Shown here: piece after piece, positions 42,229-50,740 of the stretch | Layout: each line of letters opens with the position of its first letter | How positions within the stretch are numbered: the first letter of the stretch is position 1 | Source of the DNA: Pseudonocardia sp. | GTDB taxonomy: Bacteria > Actinomycetota > Actinomycetes > Mycobacteriales > Pseudonocardiaceae | Direction of reading: 5' to 3' | DNA: 51,598 bases | Assembly: GCA_030451825.1 (NCBI GenBank) | Contig: JAKDNL010000003.1 | Span: 1-51,598 of the forward strand | The notes under the pieces: model-generated | What the model was told of the DNA's origin: nothing | The model's input: the letters and a program-made list of their open reading frames with translations, nothing else | The model's database searches: none | Program-made: the position numbers and the translations under genes

Positions 42229-43218
42229 CTGAGCGAGAACATCCGGCCCGCGGCGTCGGAGCGCCCGCTGCCGCGGATCCTGCGCGCCGTGGTCGTCGAC
42301 GCCCTGCGGCTGGGAGTGGGCGGCCGGCTCCCGACCAACGCGCACTACGCCCGGACGGTCGGGGGCACGGCCGGGACGATCCAGCGTGCGATGGGCGCTC
42401 TCGCCGATCAGGGAGCGGTGATCACGAGCTCGTACGGCACGCGGGGGCGCGCGATCGAGTCCATCGACCTCGGTCGCGCGTGGGCACTCGCCGGGCTGCC
42501 GCCGATCCGGCTGCTCCTGCCGCCCGGCGGACCGGAGGAGGTGGACCGTCTCTCCGACGCCCTCACCGACGACCTCACGGCGGTCGGCGTCCCGCACACC
42601 GTGCGCCACCAACGGGGTGGCACCCGGCGCGTCGACAGCCTCGGCGCGGGCCGTGCGGACGTGGCCGTGGTGTCCGCGGGCGTGTTCCGCGCGGCGACCG
42701 GACGGCTGGGAGTGGACTCGCCGGTGCGGCTGCTCGCGCCGGGCAGCTACTACGGGCCGGGCAGGCTCGTGATCGTCAGCCGGACGGTGGACGCAGGGCA
42801 GCGTCGGGCGCGGGTCGCGATCGACCACGACTCCCCCGACCACATTGCGCTGACCGAGGCGGCCTTCCCCACCGAGGCCGGGTACGACCACGTCGAGCAC
42901 CCGTTTCCGGACGTGCCTGCCGCGGTACTGCGCGGCGACGTCGACGCGGGGATCTGGCACCGGAGCCACTCGGTGATCCCCCTCGACCTGGCGGGGCTGA
43001 CGTGCCTACCGCTGCCGGGTGGCGCCGAGAACGTCTGGTCCGAGATCTCCGCCGCCGCACTGGTCGGGGACGAGGCACGACAGGAGCTCGGCTCGGTGTT
43101 GCGATCGATCCTCACCAGCCCGCCGTGGCAGACCACCCCGCGGACAGACGAGCTGCCGGCGGGGGGCTCTGCGTGTCCATCGGATGGTTCCGTTCATGCG
43201 GGGGTCGTTGGCCCGTGA
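42229..43218 (+). CDS. YhfZ-like GntR-type transcriptional regulator
   Basis: The protein has up to 329 residues. The best start is a CTG at 42,229 with a strong GGAGGGGG 6 nt upstream; the alternative GTG at 42,289 would cut into the winged helix. The N-terminal domain GVGGRLPTNAHYARTVGGTA, GTIQRAMGALADQGAVITSS and YGTRGR fits a GntR winged helix with Gly-Thr recognition. The rest is a periplasmic-binding-like effector domain (DVAVVSAGVFRAATGRLGVD, VAIDHDSPDHIALTEAAFPT) as in YhfZ. It is divergent from the FAD oxidase-glpK-glpD operon and probably controls it. Its 3' end overlaps the convergent SARP gene by 25 nt. Confidence 0.75.
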   Translation: MSENIRPAASERPLPRILRAVVVDALRLGVGGRLPTNAHYARTVGGTAGTIQRAMGALADQGAVITSSYGTRGRAIESIDLGRAWALAGLPPIRLLLPPGGPEEVDRLSDALTDDLTAVGVPHTVRHQRGGTRRVDSLGAGRADVAVVSAGVFRAATGRLGVDSPVRLLAPGSYYGPGRLVIVSRTVDAGQRRARVAIDHDSPDHIALTEAAFPTEAGYDHVEHPFPDVPAAVLRGDVDAGIWHRSHSVIPLDLAGLTCLPLPGGAENVWSEISAAALVGDEARQELGSVLRSILTSPPWQTTPRTDELPAGGSACPSDGSVHAGVVGP

Positions 43219-46178
43219 TGGGTCGTGGTTCGTGCGTCTGCTGACCAGGCCCCGCCACCGCTGTCAGAATCGGACGTACCGAGTTCGCGGACCGCGACGA
43301 GGGCGTGGTCGACCGCTCGGGCCCGCGGCAGCGTCCGTGCCAGCGCGGTGATGCGGTCGATGACGTCCGGGCCGAGGCGCTGGGCGATGCGCGCGTCGAG
43401 GGTGCGGTAGCGCTCGATGTCGTCGCCCTTGATGGTGGGTGCCGCCGGTGCGGCCCGCGCCGCGGCGAGCAGGAGCGCGGCGGTCTCGACCCGGTCGCGC
43501 GCGGCCAGGAGTTCGGCGAGGATGCGCACCGTAGTCCACACCTGGGGCCAGCTTCCGGTCCGGAGCTCGTCGTGCAGCAGTGGGGCGACGAGTGCGAGCG
43601 CCTCGGCGTGCCCACCCAGCCGGATCAGTGCGGAGAGCAGGGCGATCCGGGCCACCGCCGCCACCTGGGCCGCGCCGGAGCGGTCGGCAAGGGCGACGGC
43701 GTCGCGCAGCACCGGAACCGCCGCTGCGGTGTCGGTGAGCAGGAGGGTCTCGCCCGCCGCGTAGGCGGCGAACGCACGGGTGTTGTCGACGCCCAGTGCC
43801 TCGGCTCCGGCACGCGACCGTACGGCGTGCTCGCGAGCGGCCGGCAGGTCCCCGCGGTAACCCGCGAGCAGCGCGAGCGTGGCGTGGGTTTCGGCCCGGT
43901 ACGCCGCAGGCAGGTCCTCGAGGGCGAGTACCGCCTCGCACCACGTCCGCGACCGGTCCGTCCGGCCGCTGTAGAGGGTCGCGACCCCGTGCGCCAGCAT
44001 CGCCAGGTAGCGGTCGGCGGGCCCGGACGCGTGCTGCAGTGCCTCGTCGGCCAGGTCCTCGCCGACGTCGAGCTCGCCCTGCTCGACGGCGGCGAATGCG
44101 CCCGCTCCGAGCGCCACGGCCGCAGCACCGGTCCGTCGCACCGCGGGGTCTCCGGCCACGTCGCGCATGAGGCCGTAGAGCTCGGCGTCCGGGCACCAGT
44201 GCAGGCACAGTGCCAGCGAGCCGGTGATCCGCCCGGCGAGCTCGGGGTAGCCGGACCGGCGTGCCCACCGCAGCGCCGCGGTCAGGTTCGCGCGGGTCCG
44301 GTCCAGCCGGGCGAGGGCCGCTCCGCCGTCCGGGCCGGTGGCGGCGTCCGCAGCCATCTCGGCCAGCAGCAGGACCCATCGCAGGTGCCATAGCCGCGCC
44401 GAGTGGTCCTCGCCCGCCTCGTGGAGCCGTTCGTGGGCGAACGCGCGCACGATCTCGAGCAGTCGGTAGCGGGTCGGCCCGGTCACGTCCTGCGCGGAGA
44501 CCAGCGACGCTTCCACCAGCCGGGCGAGTTCGACGGCGACCGGTTCGGCGCCGCCGCGGCCGCCGACCTGTTCCGCGGCGTCCAGGTCGAAGTCGCCGTC
44601 GAACACCGACAGCAGTCTCAGCAGGTGGCGCTGTCCCGGGGCGAGCAGGCCGTAGGACCACTCCACGACCGCGCGCAGGTTCCGGTGCCGGTCCCGGCCG
44701 TCCTCGCCGAGCACGTCGAGGGCGCTGCCCAGCCGCTCACGCACCGGCTCCAGGCCGAGCGTGGCGGTCCGAGTCGCCGCCAGCTCCAGCGCCAGCGGGA
44801 GCCCGTCGAGGCGGCGGCAGATCTCCGTGACCGCGGGCAGCGCGTTCCGGGTCAGCGCGAACGATGGCCGGACCCGCCGCGCCCGGTCCGCGAACAACCG
44901 CACCGCCGCGGTCAGCTCGGCGCGGTCGGCCGGGACGTCCGACGCCGGCACGCCCAGCGGCTCGAGCGGGAGCACCTGCTCGTGCGCCGCGCCGAGCCGG
45001 TGCCGGCTCGTGGCCACCACCCGGACACCCGGACAGCGCCGCCGCAGCGCGACCGCAAGCGTGCGGCACTCGTCGAGCACGTGTTCGCAGTTGTCCAGCA
45101 CCAGCAGCGTGTCGGCGATGCCGAGGTACTCCAACGCAGCCTCCCGCCGGGTGTCCGGACTCGCGGTGACACCGAGCGCGGCCGCGACGGTGGTGTCGAC
45201 CCGCCCGGGAGCGGCCGGGGCGAGTTCGACCACGACGGCCGACAGGCCGAGCCGGTCGCTCAGCGCAGGCAGCGTCTCGGCGAGCAGGCGGGTCTTGCCC
45301 ACCCCGCCGGGACCGGTGATCGTGACGAGGTCGTGCCGCTCGACCGCGTCGACCAGCGTGGCCGCCTCGTCATCGCGGCCGACGAACGCCGTGCCGGCGA
45401 CCGACCACACGGGCGGCGCGGCAGCCCGCGGGACGGTCCGCGGCGCCGGGGTGGGCAGCCGATGGCCCAGGATACGGATCTCGAGGTCGCGCAGGGCAGG
45501 TGCCGGATCGAGACCGAGCTCGTCCGCGAGCTGCGTGCGGTAGGCGCGGTACCGTGCGAGCGCCTCGACGGGTCGCCCTGCCTGGTACAACGCGGTCATC
45601 AACAGCCCGCGAGCGCGCTCGCGCAGCGGCTGCTCGGCCACGAGCGCCTCCAGCGCCGCGATCGCCTCGTCGACCTCGCCGAGCTCCACGGAGAGGTGGG
45701 CGCGGTCCTCGATGGTGGTCAGCCGCAGCTCGTCGAGCCGGACGGCTTCGGCACCGGCGAAGTCCCGGTCGGCGAACTCGGCGTACGCGGCACCGCGCCA
45801 CAGCCCGAGCGCTTCGTCGAGCAGCGCGGCGGCGTGCGCGGCCGGTGCGCCCACCGCGTCGGACCGCAGCGCCTCGAACCGAGCCGCGTCCAGGGCGTCC
45901 GTGCCCAGGACGTACCCGCCCGGTTCGGCCCGCAGCACGCCGTCCCCCAGGACGGCACGCAACCGGGACAGGGCGGTGTGCAGGGCCGGGCGCGGACCCG
46001 GCGGCGGCGCGTCCCCCCATCCGGCCTCGACCAGGGCGTCCGCAGGCACCGGCCGGTTCGCCCGGACCAGCAGTGCGGCCAGGATCGCGCGGCGGCGCCC
46101 GCTCGGCAGCCGGACCGGCTCGCCGGCACGGCGCACCTCGACCGCGCCGAGCACTCCGAAGGTCGGTGTTTCGCACAC
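43194..46178 (-). CDS. SARP/AfsR-type regulator with BTAD, NB-ARC-like ATPase and TPR domains
   Basis: This 994-residue protein has a winged helix at residues 8-95 (TFGVLGAVEVRRAGEPVRLP, HTALSRLRAVLGDGVLRAEP), a BTAD all-helical domain at about 98-240 (REQP-like core PLRERARGLLMTALYQAGRP) and a P-loop ATPase (Walker A GPGGVGKTRLLAE at 289-301, Walker B LLVLDNCEHVLDEC, CRRLDGLPLALELAA). Tetratricopeptide-like helices continue to the end. It is the multidomain pathway-specific activator class of actinobacteria. It diverges from a methyltransferase gene across a region of heptamer direct repeats that is its likely binding site. No biosynthetic cluster is otherwise evident here. Confidence 0.9.
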   Translation of the reverse strand: MCETPTFGVLGAVEVRRAGEPVRLPSGRRRAILAALLVRANRPVPADALVEAGWGDAPPPGPRPALHTALSRLRAVLGDGVLRAEPGGYVLGTDALDAARFEALRSDAVGAPAAHAAALLDEALGLWRGAAYAEFADRDFAGAEAVRLDELRLTTIEDRAHLSVELGEVDEAIAALEALVAEQPLRERARGLLMTALYQAGRPVEALARYRAYRTQLADELGLDPAPALRDLEIRILGHRLPTPAPRTVPRAAAPPVWSVAGTAFVGRDDEAATLVDAVERHDLVTITGPGGVGKTRLLAETLPALSDRLGLSAVVVELAPAAPGRVDTTVAAALGVTASPDTRREAALEYLGIADTLLVLDNCEHVLDECRTLAVALRRRCPGVRVVATSRHRLGAAHEQVLPLEPLGVPASDVPADRAELTAAVRLFADRARRVRPSFALTRNALPAVTEICRRLDGLPLALELAATRTATLGLEPVRERLGSALDVLGEDGRDRHRNLRAVVEWSYGLLAPGQRHLLRLLSVFDGDFDLDAAEQVGGRGGAEPVAVELARLVEASLVSAQDVTGPTRYRLLEIVRAFAHERLHEAGEDHSARLWHLRWVLLLAEMAADAATGPDGGAALARLDRTRANLTAALRWARRSGYPELAGRITGSLALCLHWCPDAELYGLMRDVAGDPAVRRTGAAAVALGAGAFAAVEQGELDVGEDLADEALQHASGPADRYLAMLAHGVATLYSGRTDRSRTWCEAVLALEDLPAAYRAETHATLALLAGYRGDLPAAREHAVRSRAGAEALGVDNTRAFAAYAAGETLLLTDTAAAVPVLRDAVALADRSGAAQVAAVARIALLSALIRLGGHAEALALVAPLLHDELRTGSWPQVWTTVRILAELLAARDRVETAALLLAAARAAPAAPTIKGDDIERYRTLDARIAQRLGPDVIDRITALARTLPRARAVDHALVAVRELGTSDSDSGGGAWSADARTTTHHGPTTPA

Positions 46179-46213
46179 CCTCCCGATTGTCGCCCCCGCG
46201 GCGGGTTCCGGCC

Positions 46214-46263
46214 CAGTGCCGGCCCGGTGCCGCCCAGTGCCGGCCCGGTGTCAGACCGGTGTC
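46214..46263. promoter_or_regulatory. SARP-type direct heptamer repeats
   Basis: Five heptamers, CAGTGCC, CGGTGCC, CAGTGCC, CGGTGTC and CGGTGTC, start at 46,214, 46,225, 46,235, 46,246 and 46,257, that is every 10-11 bp on one face of the helix. SARP proteins classically bind heptameric direct repeats at 11- or 22-bp spacing. The set lies between the divergent SARP gene (start 46,178) and the methyltransferase gene (start 46,331). Confidence 0.7.
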
Positions 46264-46330
46264 AGCGCCGTGTGATCCCGGCCGACGATGCTGCCGTGCA
46301 CCGTCGATATCGACCGAGGAGGAGATCAGG

Positions 46331-47395
46331 ATGGACCTGGACATGGACGAGGTCGCCACGTTCGCCCAGCAGCTGGCAGGGCAGATCACCGGAGCGGTGA
46401 CCACCGCCATGGTGGTCGTCGGTGACCGGCTCGGGCTCTACCGGGCGCTGGCAGCGTCCGGCCCGGTGACCCCGGCGCAGCTGGCCGACGACACCGGAAC
46501 GCACGAGCGATACGTCCGGGAATGGTTGGCCCAGCAGGCCGCCGGCGGCATCGTCGACTACGACGCCGCGGCCGGCACGTTCACCCTGCCGCCCGAACGC
46601 GCCGCGGTTCTGGCCGACGACGACTCCCCGGCCGCGATGGCCGGCGCGGCGCTGCTGCCGGCCGGGCTGTTCCGGCGCACCGACCGGATCGCACAGGCCT
46701 TCCGCACCGGCGAGGGGGTGGCCTGGGGCGAGCAGGACGAGGTCGTCTTCGAGGGCACGGAGCGGTTCTTCCGGGTGAGCTACCGGAACAGCCTGGTCAC
46801 CGAGTGGCTCCCTGCCCTGGACGGGGTGGTGGCCAAGCTCGAGGCCGGCGCCCGTGTCGCCGACGTCGGCACCGGGCACGGCGCGGCGCTGCTCATCCTC
46901 GCCGAGGCGTTCCCGCGGTCGCGGTTCGTCGGCTACGACGCCCACCCGCCGTCGGTCGACCGCGCCCGCAAGCGCGCCACCGAGGCCGGCGTGGCCGAAC
47001 GGGTGCGGTTCGAGGTCGCGGACTGCCGCGACTACCCCGCCGACGGCTACGACCTGGTGTGCTTCTTCGACACACTGCACGACCTGGGCGACCCGGTCGG
47101 CGCGGCGGCGCACGCACGCCGGGCGCTGGCCGAGGGCGGGACGCTGATGCTCGTGGAGCCGGAGGCCCACGACGAGCTGGGCACCAACCTGGCCACCAAC
47201 CCGTTGGCGGCGATGCAGTACGGCGCCTCGACGTTCCTGTGCGTGGCCAACTCGCTGTCCCAGCCCGTCGGGCTCGGGCTGGGGGCGCAGGCCGGCGAGG
47301 CGCGGCTGCGGGACGTCCTGACCGAAGCCGGCTTCACCGAGATCCGCCGGGCGGCCGAGAACCCGTTCAACATGGTCCTCGAAGCCCGCCCCTGA
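46331..47395 (+). CDS. SAM-dependent methyltransferase with N-terminal winged helix
   Basis: The protein has 354 residues from the ATG at 46,331, preceded by GAGGAGATCAGG. The N-terminal helical/winged domain (TTAMVVVGDRLGLYRALAAS, TPAQLADDTGTHERYVREWL) is followed by a class I Rossmann fold: motif I ARVADVGTGHGAALLILAEA, motif II RSRFVGYDAHPPSVDRARKR, YDLVCFFDTLHDLGDPVGAA and GGTLMLVEPEAHDELG. This layout matches actinobacterial small-molecule methyltransferases of the Rv2258c type. It is the likely target of the divergent SARP-type regulator. The substrate is unknown. Confidence 0.88.
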   Translation: MDLDMDEVATFAQQLAGQITGAVTTAMVVVGDRLGLYRALAASGPVTPAQLADDTGTHERYVREWLAQQAAGGIVDYDAAAGTFTLPPERAAVLADDDSPAAMAGAALLPAGLFRRTDRIAQAFRTGEGVAWGEQDEVVFEGTERFFRVSYRNSLVTEWLPALDGVVAKLEAGARVADVGTGHGAALLILAEAFPRSRFVGYDAHPPSVDRARKRATEAGVAERVRFEVADCRDYPADGYDLVCFFDTLHDLGDPVGAAAHARRALAEGGTLMLVEPEAHDELGTNLATNPLAAMQYGASTFLCVANSLSQPVGLGLGAQAGEARLRDVLTEAGFTEIRRAAENPFNMVLEARP

Positions 47396-47529
47396 AAGGC
47401 GTCCGGGTCAGCGGGTGGAGGGCGGCGCCTGGCTGCCGCTGCTCAACCCTGCTGACTAGCTAACCTCAGTCCCCCGTGCCCCGTGCTCGTCGGGAACGCG
47501 GGGAGACACGGGCGCTATATCGAGCCCCT

Positions 47530-48696
47530 TCAGCTGGTCTGTGGCAGGAGCTCGGGTGGCTGAGTGATTCCCGAGGCGACGGGGCCGAGCCGGCCCGTGT
47601 CGAGTAGCTCTTCGACGGTGCCGGCGAGGGTGCTGGTGAGGACGGTGTGCATGCGGTCGGCGGGGATGGTGCCAACCCCGGAGGCTGCGCCGGCGGGTGG
47701 GGCGACGAAGTAGTGCACGGGGTCACCGAACGCGGTGTGCCCGGCGCCGGTGATGGTGGCCGTCGCGGTGGGCGGCGATGTGGTGCGTCGCTGGGTGAGC
47801 CAGTCGATGTAGTCCGGTGGCAGGCCGTCGCCGGCGCAGGGTGACACGGCGGCGCAGCTGCGGTCGGAGCCGAGTAGGAGTTCGGGTTTGGTCGGCCGGT
47901 GGGCGGGTTGGGGGCCGTCCATGTTGATCGATCCGACGCAGCGCGATTCGCGTTCACAGGCGTACACAGCCGCCGCACCGCCGAGGGAGTGTCCGGCGAA
48001 CACGGAGCGGCGCGCATCGACGGTGGTGCGGATCGGCGGGTCGGCCGAGGTGAGCGAGCCGAACAGGGCGGCCATGTCTGCGGCCTGCCCTTCGACCAGG
48101 GGGTCGATCTCGGGCCCGGTGGGCGACGTGGGGGCGGTCGGGCTGCTGCGCGGGCGGCCGTCGACGAGGCGGGCGGGTGTGGTCGTCGGGACCAGGAGCG
48201 CCACGACGTGTCCGCGGCTGGCGAGGTCCTCGCCGAGCGTGGTGTACATCCACGGAGCGGTCTCGAAGCCGGGAGCGAGGATCACCGCGGGCGCCGGGCC
48301 GGGCGCGGGGGCGGCGTCGCGTCGTGCCCACGCGACGACGGCGTCGACGTCCTGGAGCAGCCAGCCGAGACCGACCGTCGGCGGCAGGGTTCCCGGCCCG
48401 GACCACCCTTCGGGGACGTAGTAGGCGGGCGGCGCGTTGGCGGATCCGGGATCGGCCGGGTACCAGACCCATGCCGCCCGGCGCGGCTCGTCGGGAGCCT
48501 GGGCTCCCGCGGGGACGGTGACGATCGTGCGCCCCACCGCGAACGGTCCGCTCGGGGCCGGCAGGGTGAGCGTCCGGGACCGGAGGACCCCGACCAGGAC
48601 CACGTATCCGAGCAGTAGCAGGACAACCACCAGGGCGGCCGTACCGGCGCGGCGGAGCACCGGACGGCGTGGTCGCGCGGAGCGGGCCGCCGTCAT
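47530..48696 (-). CDS. Membrane-anchored or secreted alpha/beta hydrolase (PAF-acetylhydrolase-like)
   Basis: This 388-residue protein has an N-terminal basic segment and transmembrane anchor (GTAALVVVLLLLGYVVLVGV). The hydrolase core has VILAPGFETAPWMYTTLGED (oxyanion region), the nucleophile elbow VFAGHSLGGAAAVYACERES, NMDGPQPAHRPTKPELLLGS (acid region) and the His in ITGAGHTAFGDPVHYF. The pattern follows platelet-activating-factor acetylhydrolase-like lipases. Its ATG overlaps the stop of the small gene upstream by 4 nt, forming a two-gene unit controlled from 49,064-49,128. A 130-bp gap to the methyltransferase contains only a weak CCCGTG/CACGGG stem. Confidence 0.8.
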   Translation of the reverse strand: MTAARSARPRRPVLRRAGTAALVVVLLLLGYVVLVGVLRSRTLTLPAPSGPFAVGRTIVTVPAGAQAPDEPRRAAWVWYPADPGSANAPPAYYVPEGWSGPGTLPPTVGLGWLLQDVDAVVAWARRDAAPAPGPAPAVILAPGFETAPWMYTTLGEDLASRGHVVALLVPTTTPARLVDGRPRSSPTAPTSPTGPEIDPLVEGQAADMAALFGSLTSADPPIRTTVDARRSVFAGHSLGGAAAVYACERESRCVGSINMDGPQPAHRPTKPELLLGSDRSCAAVSPCAGDGLPPDYIDWLTQRRTTSPPTATATITGAGHTAFGDPVHYFVAPPAGAASGVGTIPADRMHTVLTSTLAGTVEELLDTGRLGPVASGITQPPELLPQTS

Positions 48697-49064
48697 CGCG
48701 GTGCCGCCAGCAGCGCCGTGATCCGGTCGACGTCCGGGGTGCTGATCAGGATCTCGTGATAGCCCAGCTGCTCCCGGAACTCCTCGTCGACGACGACCCG
48801 CAGCGCCGGCACCCAGCGTCGGACGCTGACGAACCGGCTGGTCGGCGTCCCGGTGCCCCAGTGCCCCAGTTTGATGACCCCGGTCACCACCAATCCGGCC
48901 CGCCCGATCCCCGTGACGGAGGCCCGGGTGGGCCGGTCCACCCGCTCTGCCGCGCGCACCTCGGCCAACGGGATCACGAGCCGGGACCTCCCCCCGCAGA
49001 AGAGCTTCTCGACGGTCGAGAGTGTGATCGTGACGGCGTGTTCGTCGACGTGGACGGTCCCCAT
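48693..49064 (-). CDS. Small PH-like hypothetical protein
   Basis: This 123-residue, beta-rich protein reads MGTVHVDEHAVTITLSTVEK, VIPLAEVRAAERVDRPTRAS and LGYHEILISTPDVDRITALL. The alternation of strands with a C-terminal helix resembles bacterial PH-like domains often encoded with membrane proteins. It starts at the ATG at 49,064, 64 bp from the divergent winged-helix gene, and ends overlapping the hydrolase start. Function is unknown; it may sense or recruit the hydrolase at the membrane. Confidence 0.65.
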   Translation of the reverse strand: MGTVHVDEHAVTITLSTVEKLFCGGRSRLVIPLAEVRAAERVDRPTRASVTGIGRAGLVVTGVIKLGHWGTGTPTSRFVSVRRWVPALRVVVDEEFREQLGYHEILISTPDVDRITALLAAPR

Positions 49065-49095
49065 CGTGTTTCCCCTCTAGAGTGTTCCTGTTACC

Positions 49096-49107
49096 GGTAT
49101 TGATACC
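49096..49107. promoter_or_regulatory. Perfect palindrome in divergent promoter region
   Basis: GGTATTGATACC, flanked by TTACC and AGATAT, is centred in the 64-bp space between the hydrolase unit and the winged-helix regulator. It is a natural operator for the regulator encoded at 49,129. The A/T-rich stretch may also carry -10 elements in both directions. Confidence 0.55.
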
Positions 49108-49128
49108 AGATATGGGAATGGAGTTCGA

Positions 49129-49653
49129 GTGCCAGGCGAGACCTCACTTGCCGACCTGTTGCACCAGCCGGTGCGGTGGCGGGTCGTCCAGGCCCTGATC
49201 GGACGCTCGCTGACCACCGGTCAGCTCGCCGAGCTGCTGCCCGACGTCCCAACGACCACGCTCTACCGCCATGTCGCCGTGCTGGTGACGGCCGGCGTCC
49301 TGCTCGTCACCGACGAGCGCCGGGTCCGAGGCGCGGTGGAGCGGACTTACGAGCTCAACACGTCCGCGGCCGACCCCGACAACGAGGCACCCGACCGCGA
49401 CCGGCTGCGGACGATGTTCACCGTCTACATCGCCGGGCTCGCCGGCGACTTCGACCGCTACCTCGCCGACGACGACCTCGACCCGGTCCGGGACGGGGTC
49501 GGCTTCCGGCAGGCCGCACTATGGCTCTCCGACGACGAGCTCACCCAGCTCCAGGAGCGCATGACGGAGGTGCTCGAACCGTTCCTGGCGCACCAACAAG
49601 AACCAGGCAGAACCCGGCGCATCCTGTCCACGATCCTCATGCCCGATCGATGA
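49129..49653 (+). CDS. ArsR-like winged helix regulator
   Basis: The protein has 174 residues from the GTG at 49,129. The N-terminal winged helix reads LHQPVRWRVVQALIGRSLTT, GQLAELLPDVPTTTLYRHVA and TAGVLLVTDERRVRGAVERT. The C-terminal helices (MFTVYIAGLAGDFDRYLADD, LSDDELTQLQERMTEVLEPF) match DUF-type extensions of HTH_20 regulators. There are no metal-binding cysteines, so it probably responds to something other than a thiophilic metal. It is divergent from the hydrolase unit and likely represses it through the palindrome upstream. Its 3' end overlaps the convergent oxidoreductase gene by 17 nt. Confidence 0.8.
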   Translation: MPGETSLADLLHQPVRWRVVQALIGRSLTTGQLAELLPDVPTTTLYRHVAVLVTAGVLLVTDERRVRGAVERTYELNTSAADPDNEAPDRDRLRTMFTVYIAGLAGDFDRYLADDDLDPVRDGVGFRQAALWLSDDELTQLQERMTEVLEPFLAHQQEPGRTRRILSTILMPDR

Positions 49654-50684
49654 CCGCGCCCTCGAACTCCCCGTCAGGTCCGTCGTAGGCGCTGACCAGG
49701 ATCTTCCCGTCGCCGGCGCCGGCAAGCCGGTCGTAGGCGGCGGCGACCTCAGCGAGTGGGAACACCGGGCCGGCGGCCACTAGCGTCGGGTCGCGGGCGA
49801 CCCGGTCGAGGGTCGCGGTCGTGTAGGTGCGCAGGTCGTCGAGTCCGAAGTCCGGCCCACCGCCGCCGAACTTGGTGACGAAGATGCTCTTGGCCATGAG
49901 GTCGGTGAGGTCGACGGCGGGCAGACTGCCGGAGAGTTCGCCGTAGCTGACCAGGCAACCGTGGCGAGCCAGAACCTCGAGGTTGCCCCGGTAGACGCCC
50001 GCACCCACCGGGTCGAAGACGATGTCGACCCCACGGCCGGAGCACAGTTCCGTTGTCGCGGCGACCACGTCGGTGTCTACGGTCCGGTCCACGACATGCT
50101 GTGCGCCGAGCCCGCGGACGGCGGATACCCGCTCCGCGCCACGGGCCACCCCGACGACCACCGCGCCCGCCTCCACCAGCAGGGCGGTCAGTTGGCGTCC
50201 CACCGGCCCCGCCGCGCCCCAGACGAGCACCCACCTGCCGGCCACCGGGAGCATGTCGGTCAGCATCTGCGCGGCAGCACCAGCCGTGACGACGCGGGCG
50301 GCACCGGCGAGTCTCACCTCATCGGGGGACCTCGACGAGTAGCGAGGTCGGAACGATCGCGTAGTCGGCGCACGACCCCGGTGAGATCACCCAGCAGACC
50401 CGGGCGCCGACGTCGTGCGCTCCGGCCGGATCCGGTCCGATCACCACACCGGCGCCCTCGTAGCCCAGACCGGTCGGGAAGCGCAGCCCCTCCGCGTACG
50501 TGCCACCGCGAAGCGCGAGGCCCTCGGAGTGGTTCACCGCTGCTGCCACCACGCGCACGAGCGTCTGTCCGGTTGCGGCTGCCGGCAGATCCTCACTCCG
50601 CACCTCGACGACCTCACATGCCGGCCCCGGTCCGCCGGCGCAGGCCACCACCCGCTGCGTCGGAACATTCACGACTTCGATCAC
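49637..50684 (-). pseudogene. NADPH:quinone oxidoreductase (zinc-less MDR) with frameshift
   Basis: The first part from the GTG at 50,684 gives TLVRVVAAAVNHSEGLALRG, RFPTGLGYEGAGVVIGPDPA and ADYAIVPTSLLVEVPR, then a stop. The second frame resumes LAGAARVVTAGAAAQMLTDM with the NADPH loop VLVWGAAGPVGRQLTALLVE and GVDIVFDPVGAGVYRGNLEV, ending at 49,637. Removing one C from the run GTCCCCCGATGAG at about 50,325 restores EVPDEV and a normal protein of about 345 residues. The enzyme would reduce quinones or enones. It is divergent from a TetR gene with paired GTAC operators. Confidence 0.85.
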
Positions 50685-50698
50685 GACTCCCCCTGTTT

Positions 50699-50740
50699 GG
50701 TACGTTGTACGAATCCTGAACTTTAGTACGGTGTACGACT
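50699..50740. promoter_or_regulatory. Paired GTACGNTGTAC operator sites
   Basis: GGTACGTTGTACGA (from 50,699) and AGTACGGTGTACGA (from 50,725) lie about 26 bp apart, between the oxidoreductase start (50,684) and the TetR start (50,741). Each is a GTAC-N3-GTAC palindrome. No RBS precedes the TetR GTG, so its transcript is probably leaderless. The sites are natural TetR operators. Confidence 0.65.

Noticed and set aside
44403-46400. 665-residue plus-strand frame
   Set aside because: Antisense to the SARP regulator, which has complete domains on the other strand.
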